DNA of 64,000 nucleotides. Source: CAYNSX01 sp964400165 (GTDB lineage Bacteria; Armatimonadota; Hebobacteria; CAYNSX01). This document shows, piece after piece, positions 22,551 through 32,220 of this stretch. Below the pieces are notes generated by a model that did not search any database, was not told the origin of the DNA, and saw only the letters and a list, made by a program, of their open reading frames with translations. The translations under genes and the position numbers were made by a program. How positions within the stretch are numbered: the first letter of the stretch is position 1; each line of letters starts with the position of its first letter. The stretch spans positions 1 through 64,000 of the forward strand of contig CAYNSX010000003.1 in assembly GCA_964400165.1 (NCBI GenBank), read 5' to 3'.

Positions 22551-24714
22551 CCGCCGCGTGACCCGCGTCGAGGCCGCCGACAAGGTCTCCGGCCGCGCCC
22601 AGTACACCGCCGACCTGCACTTGCCGGGAATGCTGTACGGGCGTTTCGTCCGCTCGCCGCACGCGCACGCCCGCGTCACGAAAGTCGACCTGCGCCCGGC
22701 GCTCGCCATCCCCGGCGTAGTCGCCGTCCTCAGCGCTGCGGATGTCCCCGAGGTGAAGTTCTACGGCGGCAAGAGTCTGCTGTTCGAGCAGACAGTGCGC
22801 TACGAGGGCGACGAGGTCGCTGCGGTCGCCGCCGAGACCCCGGAGGCCGCGCGGCGCGCCGCAGCGGTCGTGCGCGTCGAATATGAGCCGCTCCCGTTCA
22901 CCAGCGCGCTCGACGGCGCGCTGGCGCCCGACGCGCCGCGCCTGCACGATGGCGAGCCGTTCTGGACGCCGTCCTGGGCGACGCGCGAGCGCGGCGATGT
23001 CGCGCGCGGCTTCAAAGACGCGGCGCTCACGCACGAGGCCACATACCACACGGGCACCGAAGTGCACGCCTGCATGGAGACGCACGGCTCCGTCGTCCAG
23101 TGGGAGCGCGACCTGGTCACGGTCTGGGTGTCGACGCAATCCGTGCACGAAACGCGCGCCGCGATGGCGGAACGAATGGGCATCCCGCTCAACCGCCTGC
23201 GCGTCATCTGCGAACACATGGGCGGCGGTTTCGGCTCGAAACTGGAACTGGGCAAGGACACCGTTGCCGCGGCGCTGCTCTCGAAAGCGACGGGCAAGCC
23301 GGTGCGGATGATGCTCGACCGCTACGAAGATTTCATCGCCACCGGCAACCGCTGCGAGAGCATTCAAAACTACCGCGCCGCGCTGACGAAGGACGGACGC
23401 CTGACCGCCATCACGCTCGACGGCTTCGCCGCCAGCGGCGCCTATCCGGCCAACGACAGTCTCATCGGCCCTGCCTGGCACTATTACGCTTGCCCGAATG
23501 TGCGGGCGCAGTCGCAGATGGCGTATGTGAACGCCGGCCGCGCCCGCGCCACCCGCGGCGTCGGGATGGTGATGGGCACCGCGGGGTTCGAGGGGTTTGT
23601 CGATGAATTCGCCGCGCTGGCCGGCCTCGATCCCATCGAGTTCCGCCTCCGAAACTACGCCGAGCAGGGCGCCAGCGGCAAACAGTATTCCGTGAAGCAC
23701 CTGCGCCAATGCTATGAGCAGGGCGCCGCGGCCATCGGCTGGGAACGGCGGCGCGAAGGCGGCATTGCCGAGGGGCACCTGCGCCGCGGCTTCGGCATGA
23801 ACACGGTGATGTGGTGGGGCAACGGCTGGCCGCCCTGTCACGCCGAGGTGCAAATCAACACTGACGGCACCGCCCAGGTCAGTTGCGGCGTGCAGGACAT
23901 TGGCACCGGCACGCGCACGGTCATCGCCCTGGTCGCATCCGAGACGCTTGGCATCGCACCCGAGGCGGTGCGCGTCATCATCGGCGACACCGAAAAGACG
24001 CCCTACGGCCCCGGCAGCCACGGCAGCGGTACGCTCGCCGGCGCCGGCCCGGCGGTGCGCCAGGCGGCGGAAGCGGCGCTGGCGCAGGTGCTGGCTGCCG
24101 CGGCCAAGTCGCTGGAAGCGAAGCCCGCCGACCTCGAACGGCACAACGGCGCCTTTGCGCACCGGGACGGGCGCACGGTGGAGTGGAAGGCCGCGTGTAC
24201 TGCGCTGCCCGGCGTCGCGGTCGGGACCGGCGCGGTGTTGGCGACAAACGAAGAAGTCGAAGTCGCGCAGTTCGGTGCGCACTTCGCGGAAGTGACCGTG
24301 GACACGGAGACCGGCCTGATCGAGGTGCAGAAGGTCGTTGCCGTGCACGACTTCGGGCGCGTGCTCAACCCGATGGCGGCGCGCAATCAGATTTACGGCG
24401 GCGTCATCCAAGCGGTGGGCTGGGCGCTGCGCGAGGAGCGGCTGATCGACCGCACCACCGGCCGCGTGCTGAACGCCCGCCTCGGCGACTACAAGGTGAT
24501 GACCGCCGGCGATGTCTTCCCGATCGAAGTGATTATGCTCGACATCCCCGACTTGCAAGCGAACACCCTCGGCGCCAAGGGGCTGGGCGAGCCGCCGCGC
24601 ATCGGCGCCGCGGCGGCGATGCTCAACGCGGTGTCGAACGCCCTGGGACGCCGCGTCCGCTTCCTGCCGATGACGCCCGACCGGATTCTGGCGCTGCTGG
24701 AACAGCCGCAGTGA
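22543..24714 (+). CDS. Molybdenum hydroxylase large subunit (molybdopterin-binding)
   Basis: A 723-aa catalytic subunit. Key signs are the aldehyde oxidase/xanthine dehydrogenase a/b hammerhead start (KVSGRAQYTADL), the Mo-pterin segment GGGFGSKLE, GTGTRTVIALV, and the active-site Glu in AKGLGEPPRI. The active-site loop of true CO dehydrogenase (AYRCSFR) is not seen, so it is not CoxL proper. Substrate is unknown: purines, aldehydes and aromatic CoA or N-heterocycles are possible for this family. It overlaps the small subunit by 8 bases and the FAD subunit by 4. Confidence 0.93.
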   Translation: MADRRVTRVEAADKVSGRAQYTADLHLPGMLYGRFVRSPHAHARVTKVDLRPALAIPGVVAVLSAADVPEVKFYGGKSLLFEQTVRYEGDEVAAVAAETPEAARRAAAVVRVEYEPLPFTSALDGALAPDAPRLHDGEPFWTPSWATRERGDVARGFKDAALTHEATYHTGTEVHACMETHGSVVQWERDLVTVWVSTQSVHETRAAMAERMGIPLNRLRVICEHMGGGFGSKLELGKDTVAAALLSKATGKPVRMMLDRYEDFIATGNRCESIQNYRAALTKDGRLTAITLDGFAASGAYPANDSLIGPAWHYYACPNVRAQSQMAYVNAGRARATRGVGMVMGTAGFEGFVDEFAALAGLDPIEFRLRNYAEQGASGKQYSVKHLRQCYEQGAAAIGWERRREGGIAEGHLRRGFGMNTVMWWGNGWPPCHAEVQINTDGTAQVSCGVQDIGTGTRTVIALVASETLGIAPEAVRVIIGDTEKTPYGPGSHGSGTLAGAGPAVRQAAEAALAQVLAAAAKSLEAKPADLERHNGAFAHRDGRTVEWKAACTALPGVAVGTGAVLATNEEVEVAQFGAHFAEVTVDTETGLIEVQKVVAVHDFGRVLNPMAARNQIYGGVIQAVGWALREERLIDRTTGRVLNARLGDYKVMTAGDVFPIEVIMLDIPDLQANTLGAKGLGEPPRIGAAAAMLNAVSNALGRRVRFLPMTPDRILALLEQPQ

Positions 24715-25691
24715 CCGGCAACGGCTGCCGCTATCTGCGCCCCGGTTCGCTCACAGAAGCCATCGCCGCGCTCGCCGAGATGCCCGACGCCCGCCCCTTC
24801 GCCGGGGGCACCGACCTGATGAGCGAGATAGCCGAGGGCATCATCCACCCGCCGCTGGTGGTGGACTTGGGCGGCGTCGCCGACTTGCGCGGCGTCGAGA
24901 CCACGCGTGACGGCACGCTGTCGCTCGGCGCGGGGATGACGCTTTCGGAATTGCACCGCCTGCCGGAAGTGCGCACGCACTACCGCGCGCTCGCCGACGC
25001 GGCGCGTTCCGTCGGCACCGCGCAACTGCGCAACCAGGGCACGCTGGGCGGCAACCTCTGCCAGCGGCCGCGCTGCCCGTATTACCGCAACCCGCTGTTC
25101 AAGTGTCTCAAGCGCGGCGGCGATGCCTGTTATGCGGCGACGGGCGAGAACCGCTACAACGCCATCCTCGGCGGAGAGCCGAGTTTCATCGTGCATCCGA
25201 GCGATTGCGCGCCGGCGCTCGTCGCGCTCGACGCGCAACTGCTCGTCACCGGCCCCGAGGGGGAAGTGGAAGTCGGGATCGCGGACTTCTTCATCCTGCC
25301 GCGGCACTTGGTGGAGCGCGAGAACCGCCTGCAGCCCGGCGAACTCGTCACGCGCATTCTCCTCCCGCCGCCCGATGCGACGAAACGGACGATGTATCTC
25401 AAGTTCACCGAGCGCGCTTGGGACTTCGCGCTCGTCAGCGTGGCGGCATCCCTCACCATCACCGGCGGCGTCTGCGCCGACTCTCGTGTCGTCCTGGGGG
25501 GCGTGGCCCCCTCGCCTTGGCGGGCTTACACCGCCGAACAGGCCCTCAACGGCCAGCGCCTGACGCCCGCCGCTATCGCCGAAGCCGCCCAGCGGGCCAC
25601 TGACGGCGCCGTCCCACTTGAGCACAACGCCTACAAGGTCCGCCTCGCTCAAACCGCCGTCCGGCGCTGCCTGACGGCACTCGCCAACTAG
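24711..25691 (+). CDS. Molybdenum hydroxylase FAD-binding subunit with four extra cysteines
   Basis: A 326-aa subunit that passes electrons from the iron-sulfur clusters to an acceptor. The GTG at 24711 overlaps the previous stop (GTGA). The FAD segments PFAGGTDLM and GTLGGNLCQ are visible, and a CO_deh_flav_C domain makes up the C terminus. Cysteines at 117, 122, 132 and 140 form the insert known to bind an extra [4Fe-4S] cluster in 4-hydroxybenzoyl-CoA reductase beta and in PaoB. That makes an aromatic CoA or aldehyde-type enzyme more likely than a purine oxidase, though this is inference. The large upstream extension of this frame lies inside the previous gene and is rejected. Confidence 0.9.
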   Translation: MTGNGCRYLRPGSLTEAIAALAEMPDARPFAGGTDLMSEIAEGIIHPPLVVDLGGVADLRGVETTRDGTLSLGAGMTLSELHRLPEVRTHYRALADAARSVGTAQLRNQGTLGGNLCQRPRCPYYRNPLFKCLKRGGDACYAATGENRYNAILGGEPSFIVHPSDCAPALVALDAQLLVTGPEGEVEVGIADFFILPRHLVERENRLQPGELVTRILLPPPDATKRTMYLKFTERAWDFALVSVAASLTITGGVCADSRVVLGGVAPSPWRAYTAEQALNGQRLTPAAIAEAAQRATDGAVPLEHNAYKVRLAQTAVRRCLTALAN

Positions 25692-25838
25692 CCAATTCCG
25701 GCGATTTCTATGGAATAAGCGAGTAGCGCGGGTATCCCCATTCTCTGCCTGCGCCCGCCGGATTTCGGCGCTGACCCACCCGACACTCTGAAAAAGGACT
25801 GCGGCCATCCGCCCATTGCTCTTGGGCACGGTCGAAAC

Positions 25839-28373
25839 ATGGTGATCAAGAACACGGAGACTCGGCGGCTGATGGAGGCGCGCAGCCGGCCCGGGCCGCG
25901 GCAGCGCACCCTGGCCGGGCTGGCGCATCGCCTCATCTACTCGCCGCGGGACGGCAAGGCCGTCGCACCGCGGGCGCAGCCGCTCATCCCCGAGCCGGAC
26001 CACCTGCAACCGATTCGCCCCACTTCGCTCTACCTCTCCACGGCGCTTGAACTGTATGTGTTTGTCGTCATCGTCGTCGGGTTCCTGACCCTGGCGGTGT
26101 TGTGGTGGAATGAGATGGCGGTGCAGCCGCTGATGTTGTCGGCGTTGGTGCTGGTGGCGTTGAGCGTCGCGGTGTGCGGCGCGCAATTCTCGCCGCGGCT
26201 CGGCACGCTGCCGCTGAACTTCGCCTTCGCCACGCTGGGGCTGCTGACACTGGGCATCCCTGAAGCGATGCTCATCGGCGCGGTCACCGGCGCCGCCGGT
26301 CACTTCCGGCCGCGTGAGTTGGTGTACCCGGGTCTCTTCAAGGCCGCGGTCTTCGCCGTCTCTATGGCCGTCACCGGCGCTCTGTATATGTGGATGGGGA
26401 GTACTGCCGGTGTGTTCCGCGCCCCACACGACATTGCCGCGCTGGCGGTGGCGCTGGGCGGCGGCTTCGCGGTACACACGGTGGCCGTCTCGACTTCCTT
26501 CGCCTTGTCGGGGGAAGGCAGTCTCCTCAATGTTTGGCGCCGGCATTTCTTGTGGACCCTGCCGGGACTGGCGCTGGCCGGCGTCTCCGTGGTGGCCTAC
26601 ATCATGATGGCGAAGCAGCTGTCGCCGCCGGCTTCGATCGCGCTGATTGTGCCGTTCCTGCTCCTGTTCTTCTACGGTGTGCAGAACCACGACCGGCACC
26701 TGCGGCGGCACATTCACCGTGTCACCGAAGCGCACGAGCAGGTCCACGCGCTCTATTGGAACACGCTCGACTCCCTGGCGGGCGCCATCGACGCCAAAGA
26801 CCCCGACAGCCACGGCCCGCGGCTCTCCCGCCTGGTCCGGTACGCACAGGAAATCGGCCACGAACTCGGCCTGTCCAACGATTCCAACCAGGGCGTGCGG
26901 GTCGCCGCCCTGTTGCATGACATCGGCAAGCTCGGCGTCCCCGACCACTTGCTGCACAAGACTTCGGCCCTGACCGACGAAGAGGAGAAGCGCGTGCGCG
27001 AACATGCCGACATCGGCGCGCGCATCCTCGAAGCCGTGGAATTCCCCTGGCCGGTCGCGGAATTGGTGCGAGCGCACCATGAGCAATATGACGGCAGCGG
27101 CTATCCACAGGGCTTGCAAGGCGAGGCCATCCCCATCGGCGCGCGCATTCTGGCGGTCGCCGACGCGTACAGCGACATGACCGACCCGCGCCCGGACCGC
27201 CCGCCCCTGGGCGCCGAACAGGCGCGCGCCGTCATTCTGGAACGCAGCGGCAAGCAGTTCGACCCGGTCGTGGTGGCGGCATTCAACCGCGTTTGGCCGA
27301 CACTTGAGACGGAGTTGCAGCGCGCCGAAGGCATGCGCAATGTCTCCGACGGCGCGGTGCGGCCGCTCTCGGCTGGGTTCCGCGACATCGCCGAAGCCAA
27401 CCGCGAACTCCTGGCACTTTACGAATTGGCGCAGACCATCGGCAGTTCGCTGACCACCGACGAAACGGTCTCGGTGGTGCTGGGCAAACTGAAGCGCATC
27501 CTCGACTTCACCACCGCCGTCCTCTACATCGATGATGGCAAGGGCGGCTTGGTGGCTCGCGGCGCGGAGGGCGAATTCGCCGAGGTCTTCAAGGACCGGC
27601 GCCTCGGCCCCGAGTCCGGTGTGTCGTTCCAAGTGTTCAAGTCCGGCGAGGGGCAACTCGTGGACGACCCGGGGACCGAAGGCGAATTCAACCCCCAAAC
27701 CGGCACGCGCTTCTCGGCGGCGCTGGCGGCGCCCGTCATCGGCAACGATGGGCGGCCCGTCGGGACGCTGACGCTCTACGACCGGCATGCCGGCTATTTC
27801 ACGCTGGACTATCTGCGCCTGCTGAACATCATCGCCCACCAGGCCGCGGTGGCACTGGAGAACTCGCGCCTCTTCGAAGAGACGCGCACCTCGGCGCTGA
27901 CCGACCCGCTGACCGGCTTGCCGAATGCGCGCTACCTGGCGACGCACCTCGACCAGGAACTGGTGATGTGCCGGCGCACCAACCGGCCGTTCGCCGTCCT
28001 CTATCTCGACCTCGACCATTTCAAGCCGATCAACGACACTTTCGGCCACACCACCGGCGACCTCGTCCTGCAACGCGTGGCGCACCTGCTCAAGAGCCAG
28101 ATGCGCGAATACGACATTTGCACGCGCTACGCGGGCGACGAATTCATCGCCGTGCTTCGGGAAACCGGCCGGGCAGCCGCCGAAGATGCGGCCTATCGCA
28201 TCAAGACTGCCATCCGGCAACTCGACCTCGGCTTGCCGCAGCCGCTCAAACTGGGCATCAGCGTCGGCATCGCCTACTTCCCGCAAGACGGCAACTCGCT
28301 GCGCGAGTTGATTGACGCCGCCGACGCCTCGATGTACCGCGACAAGCGCGAGCGGCACGCCGGCCGCACCTAG
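25839..28373 (+). CDS. Membrane signalling protein with HD-GYP, GAF and GGDEF domains
   Basis: An 844-aa protein. Residues 65-290 form about 7-8 membrane helices. An HD-GYP c-di-GMP phosphodiesterase domain follows (LLHDIGK about 358, GSGYP about 418). A GAF sensor (about 520-680) and a GGDEF domain (about 690-840) close the protein. The GGDEF signature is AGDEF (about 765), a form that can be active. An RxxD inhibitory site (REYD) lies five residues before it. It therefore may both make and degrade cyclic di-GMP, with the GAF domain between as sensor. A 147-base gap precedes it, and no clear promoter is seen there. Confidence 0.9.
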   Translation: MVIKNTETRRLMEARSRPGPRQRTLAGLAHRLIYSPRDGKAVAPRAQPLIPEPDHLQPIRPTSLYLSTALELYVFVVIVVGFLTLAVLWWNEMAVQPLMLSALVLVALSVAVCGAQFSPRLGTLPLNFAFATLGLLTLGIPEAMLIGAVTGAAGHFRPRELVYPGLFKAAVFAVSMAVTGALYMWMGSTAGVFRAPHDIAALAVALGGGFAVHTVAVSTSFALSGEGSLLNVWRRHFLWTLPGLALAGVSVVAYIMMAKQLSPPASIALIVPFLLLFFYGVQNHDRHLRRHIHRVTEAHEQVHALYWNTLDSLAGAIDAKDPDSHGPRLSRLVRYAQEIGHELGLSNDSNQGVRVAALLHDIGKLGVPDHLLHKTSALTDEEEKRVREHADIGARILEAVEFPWPVAELVRAHHEQYDGSGYPQGLQGEAIPIGARILAVADAYSDMTDPRPDRPPLGAEQARAVILERSGKQFDPVVVAAFNRVWPTLETELQRAEGMRNVSDGAVRPLSAGFRDIAEANRELLALYELAQTIGSSLTTDETVSVVLGKLKRILDFTTAVLYIDDGKGGLVARGAEGEFAEVFKDRRLGPESGVSFQVFKSGEGQLVDDPGTEGEFNPQTGTRFSAALAAPVIGNDGRPVGTLTLYDRHAGYFTLDYLRLLNIIAHQAAVALENSRLFEETRTSALTDPLTGLPNARYLATHLDQELVMCRRTNRPFAVLYLDLDHFKPINDTFGHTTGDLVLQRVAHLLKSQMREYDICTRYAGDEFIAVLRETGRAAAEDAAYRIKTAIRQLDLGLPQPLKLGISVGIAYFPQDGNSLRELIDAADASMYRDKRERHAGRT

Positions 28374-28402
28374 TCCGTCGACTCGCGGTCCCCGTTCCGG
28401 AC

Positions 28403-28444
28403 GCCTGGCTTGATTCCAGGCCCCTCTCCGCGGAGCGGAGAGGG
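28403..28444 (+). terminator. Two back-to-back hairpins, likely terminator of the signalling gene
   Basis: GCCTGG/CCAGGC (28403-28421) is followed directly by CCCTCTCCGC-GGA-GCGGAGAGGG (28422-28444), a perfect 10-bp stem. They start 30 bases after the stop. No U-run follows, so a Rho-independent mechanism is uncertain. Confidence 0.5.
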
Positions 28445-28576
28445 CTGGCGACTTGTCCTTCGTAGCCCAATGGGCGAAGGAGGAAGCCGGGGTAAGGTTG
28501 TCCCCACGCTTCGCACAGGACAGCCCCCGCGCGCAGGCGAACCCCCTCTGCATCCCGCAGTTCGTCCGGAGGGTGT

Positions 28577-30949
28577 ATGCGCCGTCTGGTCGCGCTCGTT
28601 GCAGTGTGCTGGCCGGTGTTCCTCGCGGTGCAGGTGCAGGCCGCGCCTGCGCTGTCCCCGCCGTTGCGGCTGCCCTACGGCGGCGGACGCGCGCTTCTCT
28701 TCCGTGACGACTACGGCGTGCCGCACCTCCTCGCCGACACCGACGGCGCCCTCTACTTCGGCGACGGGTATGCCATCGCCGAAGACCGGCTCATCCAAAT
28801 GGCACAGTTTCGGGCGATGGCGCTCGGGGAACTCGCCGCCGCGCTCGGCGCCGAGTACATCGAAGACGACATCCGCACGCGGACGGTGGGCTACACCGCG
28901 GAGGAACTCGCCGATGCCGTCGCCGCCTTGCCGGCGGAAGTCCGTGAATCGCTGACCGCCTACGCGGCGGGCGTCAACCACTATGTCGAAACACTGCAGG
29001 GAGCCGGCGGACTCGCCGCGCGACTCGGGCCGTTCGCCGCCACCTGGCGGGCGTGGACGCCGACCGATTCCGCCGCGGTCGACATTGCGATGTCTCGGCG
29101 TTTCGGCCTCGGCGGCACCGAAGAACTGCCGCAACTCCGCTTCTATCAGACGCTGCACGCCGCGCTCGGCGACGGCGCCGCCGCCGTGTTCGATGATTTC
29201 GTTTGGTGGGATGACCCCGCAGCGCCGACCACCATTCGGCGCCGTGACGACAACGGACGCCTCCCCGCCCCACCCGCGGTTGCGGCCAACCGCGACGCGC
29301 TGCTGACGCTGCCGGCCACGCTGCTGTCGGGCGCGCAAGACGCGCTCCAGATGCCGATGCCGGGCAGCCCGCAGCGTCTGGCGCGGCTCGGCGACTTGCG
29401 CGCCAGTTACGCGATTCTGCTGGCGCCCGAGCGCACCGCCAGCCGGGCGCCGATCCTGCTCGGCGGACCGCAGATGGGATTCGAGTCGCCGGCGGTGGCG
29501 CACGAAGTGCACCTGATGGGGCCGGGCGTCAATGTCATCGGGATGTCGTTCGCCGGCGTGCCAGGCGTGCTGCTCGGACACAACGACCACCTCGCCTGGA
29601 CCGCGACCTCGGGCGTCGGCAACCTGGTGGACTTCTTCATCGAGACGCTCGACCGCAACGACCCGTCGCGCTACCGCTTCCGCGGGTCTGTGCAGCCCAT
29701 GCTCCAGCGCACCGAAACGATTGCCGTCGCGGGTGGGCGGCCGGTGACGGTGACTGTACGCCGCAGCGTCCACGGGCCGATCATCAATGCCGATGCGGCC
29801 GCCGGACTTGCCACCGCGCTCGCCTTCCCCGCCTGGGGCAAAGAACTCGACACCCTCACCGCGCTCTACCGTTCGAATCGTGCGCGCTCGCTGACCGAAC
29901 TGGGCGACCTGCTCCCGCTCATCGGCTACTCGTTCAACTTCTTCGCCGCGTCGACGACGGGCGACATCGCGTATTGGTATGTCGGCCAGTACCCGGTGCG
30001 CGCGGACAATGTCGACCCGCGCTTCCCCGTCCCCGGCACCGGCGAATTCGAATGGCGCGGCGTGATGCCGTCCAGAGACTTGCCGCACTTGGTCAACCCC
30101 CGCGACGGCTATCTGGTCAACTGGAACAACCGCCCCTCTCCGTCGTGGCCGAGTTCGGTGTGGGGCGCGTCGCACCACATGCGCTCCATCGAGCGTGCGG
30201 CGCAGAGCCGCGACATCTGGACCCCCGAACAACTCGCCGACCTGCAGCGCACCTTCGGGCTGACCGATCCGCTCGCGGTGACCTTCCGGCCCGCGCTGCT
30301 CGATGCGGTCAAGAGCCGCCACCTCGACCGCAATCCCGAGTTCGCCGGCGTCATCCGGGCGCTCGAGGCCTGGGACGAACGCGTGCTCGAAGGCAGTTTG
30401 GGCCCGACCGCGATGCGCTACTGGCTCCGGCAGGCGCTCGACGACACTTTCGGCGACGACCTGGCCGGGCTGGCGACCGCCTGGCGCTTTGATGTCCGCA
30501 CGATGGACTTCCCCGACCCCTTCACCGATGTCCTGGCGCACGCGCTCAACGCGCCCGTCGATCGGGCGCGCAAGTTATCGTGGGACTACTTGAACGCGGC
30601 GAAGTGGCAGGATGTGATGGCGGGTTCGTTCGAGCGCGGGATGCACCGGATGCTCGAAGAGACCGGCAGCACACTCGACGCCGTCCGCCAGCCCCGCCGG
30701 ATGATCAATTTCGAAGGCCTGGCGCCCATTCCGTACACGAGCCGCGGCACCTTCATTCAAGTGGTGGAATTGCGCCCCGATGGACCGCACGGCATGAGCG
30801 TGCTGCCGCCCGGGCAGTCGGAACTCCCCGGCCATCCGCACCAGGCCGACCAGCGTGACCTCGCCGGATTCTGGCAATACAAACCGATGCGGCTCGGGCG
30901 CGCCGAATGGGAGCGCCGCGCGACGGACTTGCCCCCATCACCGAATTGA
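28577..30949 (+). CDS. Penicillin acylase-family (Ntn-hydrolase) exported enzyme
   Basis: A 790-aa protein with a signal peptide (to about residue 23). Such enzymes mature by self-cleavage into alpha and beta chains, with the new N-terminal Ser as nucleophile. The beta-chain region matches PGA: LGGPQMGFESPA, GVLLGHNDHLAWTATSG and the late Asn segment NWNNRPSP. The predicted catalytic Ser is at about residue 277 in LRASYAILLA. The usual Ser-Asn pair is Ser-Tyr here. It may act on acyl-homoserine lactones or other acyl amides, which cannot be decided. A GGAGG ribosome site lies 4 bases before the ATG. Confidence 0.88.
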   Translation: MRRLVALVAVCWPVFLAVQVQAAPALSPPLRLPYGGGRALLFRDDYGVPHLLADTDGALYFGDGYAIAEDRLIQMAQFRAMALGELAAALGAEYIEDDIRTRTVGYTAEELADAVAALPAEVRESLTAYAAGVNHYVETLQGAGGLAARLGPFAATWRAWTPTDSAAVDIAMSRRFGLGGTEELPQLRFYQTLHAALGDGAAAVFDDFVWWDDPAAPTTIRRRDDNGRLPAPPAVAANRDALLTLPATLLSGAQDALQMPMPGSPQRLARLGDLRASYAILLAPERTASRAPILLGGPQMGFESPAVAHEVHLMGPGVNVIGMSFAGVPGVLLGHNDHLAWTATSGVGNLVDFFIETLDRNDPSRYRFRGSVQPMLQRTETIAVAGGRPVTVTVRRSVHGPIINADAAAGLATALAFPAWGKELDTLTALYRSNRARSLTELGDLLPLIGYSFNFFAASTTGDIAYWYVGQYPVRADNVDPRFPVPGTGEFEWRGVMPSRDLPHLVNPRDGYLVNWNNRPSPSWPSSVWGASHHMRSIERAAQSRDIWTPEQLADLQRTFGLTDPLAVTFRPALLDAVKSRHLDRNPEFAGVIRALEAWDERVLEGSLGPTAMRYWLRQALDDTFGDDLAGLATAWRFDVRTMDFPDPFTDVLAHALNAPVDRARKLSWDYLNAAKWQDVMAGSFERGMHRMLEETGSTLDAVRQPRRMINFEGLAPIPYTSRGTFIQVVELRPDGPHGMSVLPPGQSELPGHPHQADQRDLAGFWQYKPMRLGRAEWERRATDLPPSPN

Positions 30950-30979
30950 CCGTTGGTAGCGCCCCCGCGACGGCGCGAC

Positions 30980-30985
30980 TACAAT
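30980..30985 (+). promoter_or_regulatory. -10 element (TACAAT) for moeA
   Basis: TACAAT sits 17 bases before the moeA ATG, leaving a short leader with the GGAGA ribosome site. No good -35 hexamer lies at the right spacing. Confidence 0.5.
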
Positions 30986-31002
30986 GGCCGCCGGAGACGC
31001 TG

Positions 31003-32220
31003 ATGATTTCGGTGGATGAGGCGCTCGACCGCATCCTGCAGGACGCAATTGCTCTGCCGGCGGAACGCGTCGCGCTGCCGGACGCGCAGTGGCGCGTCCT
31101 GGCCGAAGACATCACAGCCGCCGAGCCCCTGCCCCACTTCGACAACGCCGCCATGGATGGCTTCGCCGTCCGCGCCGCTGACACGCTGCCCGCATCCCCC
31201 GAGTCGCCTGTTTCGCTGACCGTCGCCGGCACGGCGCCGGTGGGCCGCCCGACGGCGGCGGCGCTCGGGTCCGGACAGTGCGTGCGCGTCTTCACGGGAG
31301 GCCCGCTGCCGACGGGCGCCGACGCGGTCCTGATTCAGGAACTCGCCCACACGAAACAGAACGGCACGATTTCGCTGACCCGGCCGGTTGAGCGCGGCGC
31401 CAACATTCGGCGTGCCGGCGACGACTTGGCCGCCGGCGCCGCCGCCTTGTCGAAGGGCGCGCTGCTCACCGCGCCGCGCATCGGCCTGCTCGCCGCCCTT
31501 GGCCGCACCGATGTCGCCGTGACGCAGCGCCCGCGCGCCGCGCTCCTGACCACGGGGAGCGAGGTGATCGAACCGGACCAGCCGCTCACGCCCGGCACGA
31601 TTCGCAACAGCAACCGCTTCACGCTCACCGGACTGTTGCAGGATGCCGGCGCGGACCTGGCAATAGTCCGGCACCTGCCTGACGACCGCGCCGCCACCGA
31701 GCGCGCGCTGCGAGAGGCGCTCGCCTGCGATGTCGTCGTCACGACGGGCGGCGTCTCCGTCGGCCAGGCCGACTGGGTGCGGCCCACCATCGAAGCGCTG
31801 GGCACGCTCGAATTCTCGCAGGTCAATGTGCGCCCGGGGCGCCCGGTCACTTTCGGGCGCGTCGGCGCGACGCGCCTGTTCGGGCTGCCGGGCAACCCGG
31901 TGTCGGCGTTGGTGTGTTTTGTGGTGTTCGTGCGCCCGTACTTGCACGCGCTGCTCGGCCTGCCGACCGCGCAACAGGTCTTCCCCGCGACGCTGACCGC
32001 CGCGGTGCCGCACACCCCCGGCCGCCGCGAATATGTGCGCGGGCGCGTCGCGCCCAGCGGCGACGGCTTCGCCGTCACGCCGAGCGCGAAGCGCGGCTCG
32101 CATATGCTCGGCGCGTTCGCCGACGCCAATTCGCTGATTGTCATTCCCGATAGTGCGGAAGGGCTGGCGGCTGGGGCCCGCGTCGAGGTCATCGCCCTCG
32201 CCCCGTGGTGGGCGCCGTGA
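31003..32220 (+). CDS. moeA: Molybdopterin molybdenumtransferase MoeA
   Basis: A 405-aa enzyme that inserts molybdate into adenylylated molybdopterin to give active Moco. Conserved segments are HFDNAAMDGFAVRAAD, TGSEVIEPDQPL, TTGGVSVGQAD and RPGRPVTFGR, and domain order matches MoeA. I start at 31003 with GGAG 7 bases upstream; residues before it in frame fall in the upstream gene end. It opens a moeA-moaC-mogA run that presumably serves the molybdenum hydroxylase encoded about 6 kb upstream. Confidence 0.94.
   Translation: MISVDEALDRILQDAIALPAERVALPDAQWRVLAEDITAAEPLPHFDNAAMDGFAVRAADTLPASPESPVSLTVAGTAPVGRPTAAALGSGQCVRVFTGGPLPTGADAVLIQELAHTKQNGTISLTRPVERGANIRRAGDDLAAGAAALSKGALLTAPRIGLLAALGRTDVAVTQRPRAALLTTGSEVIEPDQPLTPGTIRNSNRFTLTGLLQDAGADLAIVRHLPDDRAATERALREALACDVVVTTGGVSVGQADWVRPTIEALGTLEFSQVNVRPGRPVTFGRVGATRLFGLPGNPVSALVCFVVFVRPYLHALLGLPTAQQVFPATLTAAVPHTPGRREYVRGRVAPSGDGFAVTPSAKRGSHMLGAFADANSLIVIPDSAEGLAAGARVEVIALAPWWAP

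Noticed and set aside
22543..24714. CO dehydrogenase catalytic subunit
   Set aside because: The active-site loop of CoxL (AYRCSFR) is missing, so only the general molybdenum hydroxylase class is supported.
24489..28553. A 1,354-codon minus-strand open frame opposite the molybdenum hydroxylase and signalling genes
   Set aside because: It is the antisense of three well-supported genes. Its translation is Arg/His/Gly-rich without motifs, typical of GC-rich shadows.
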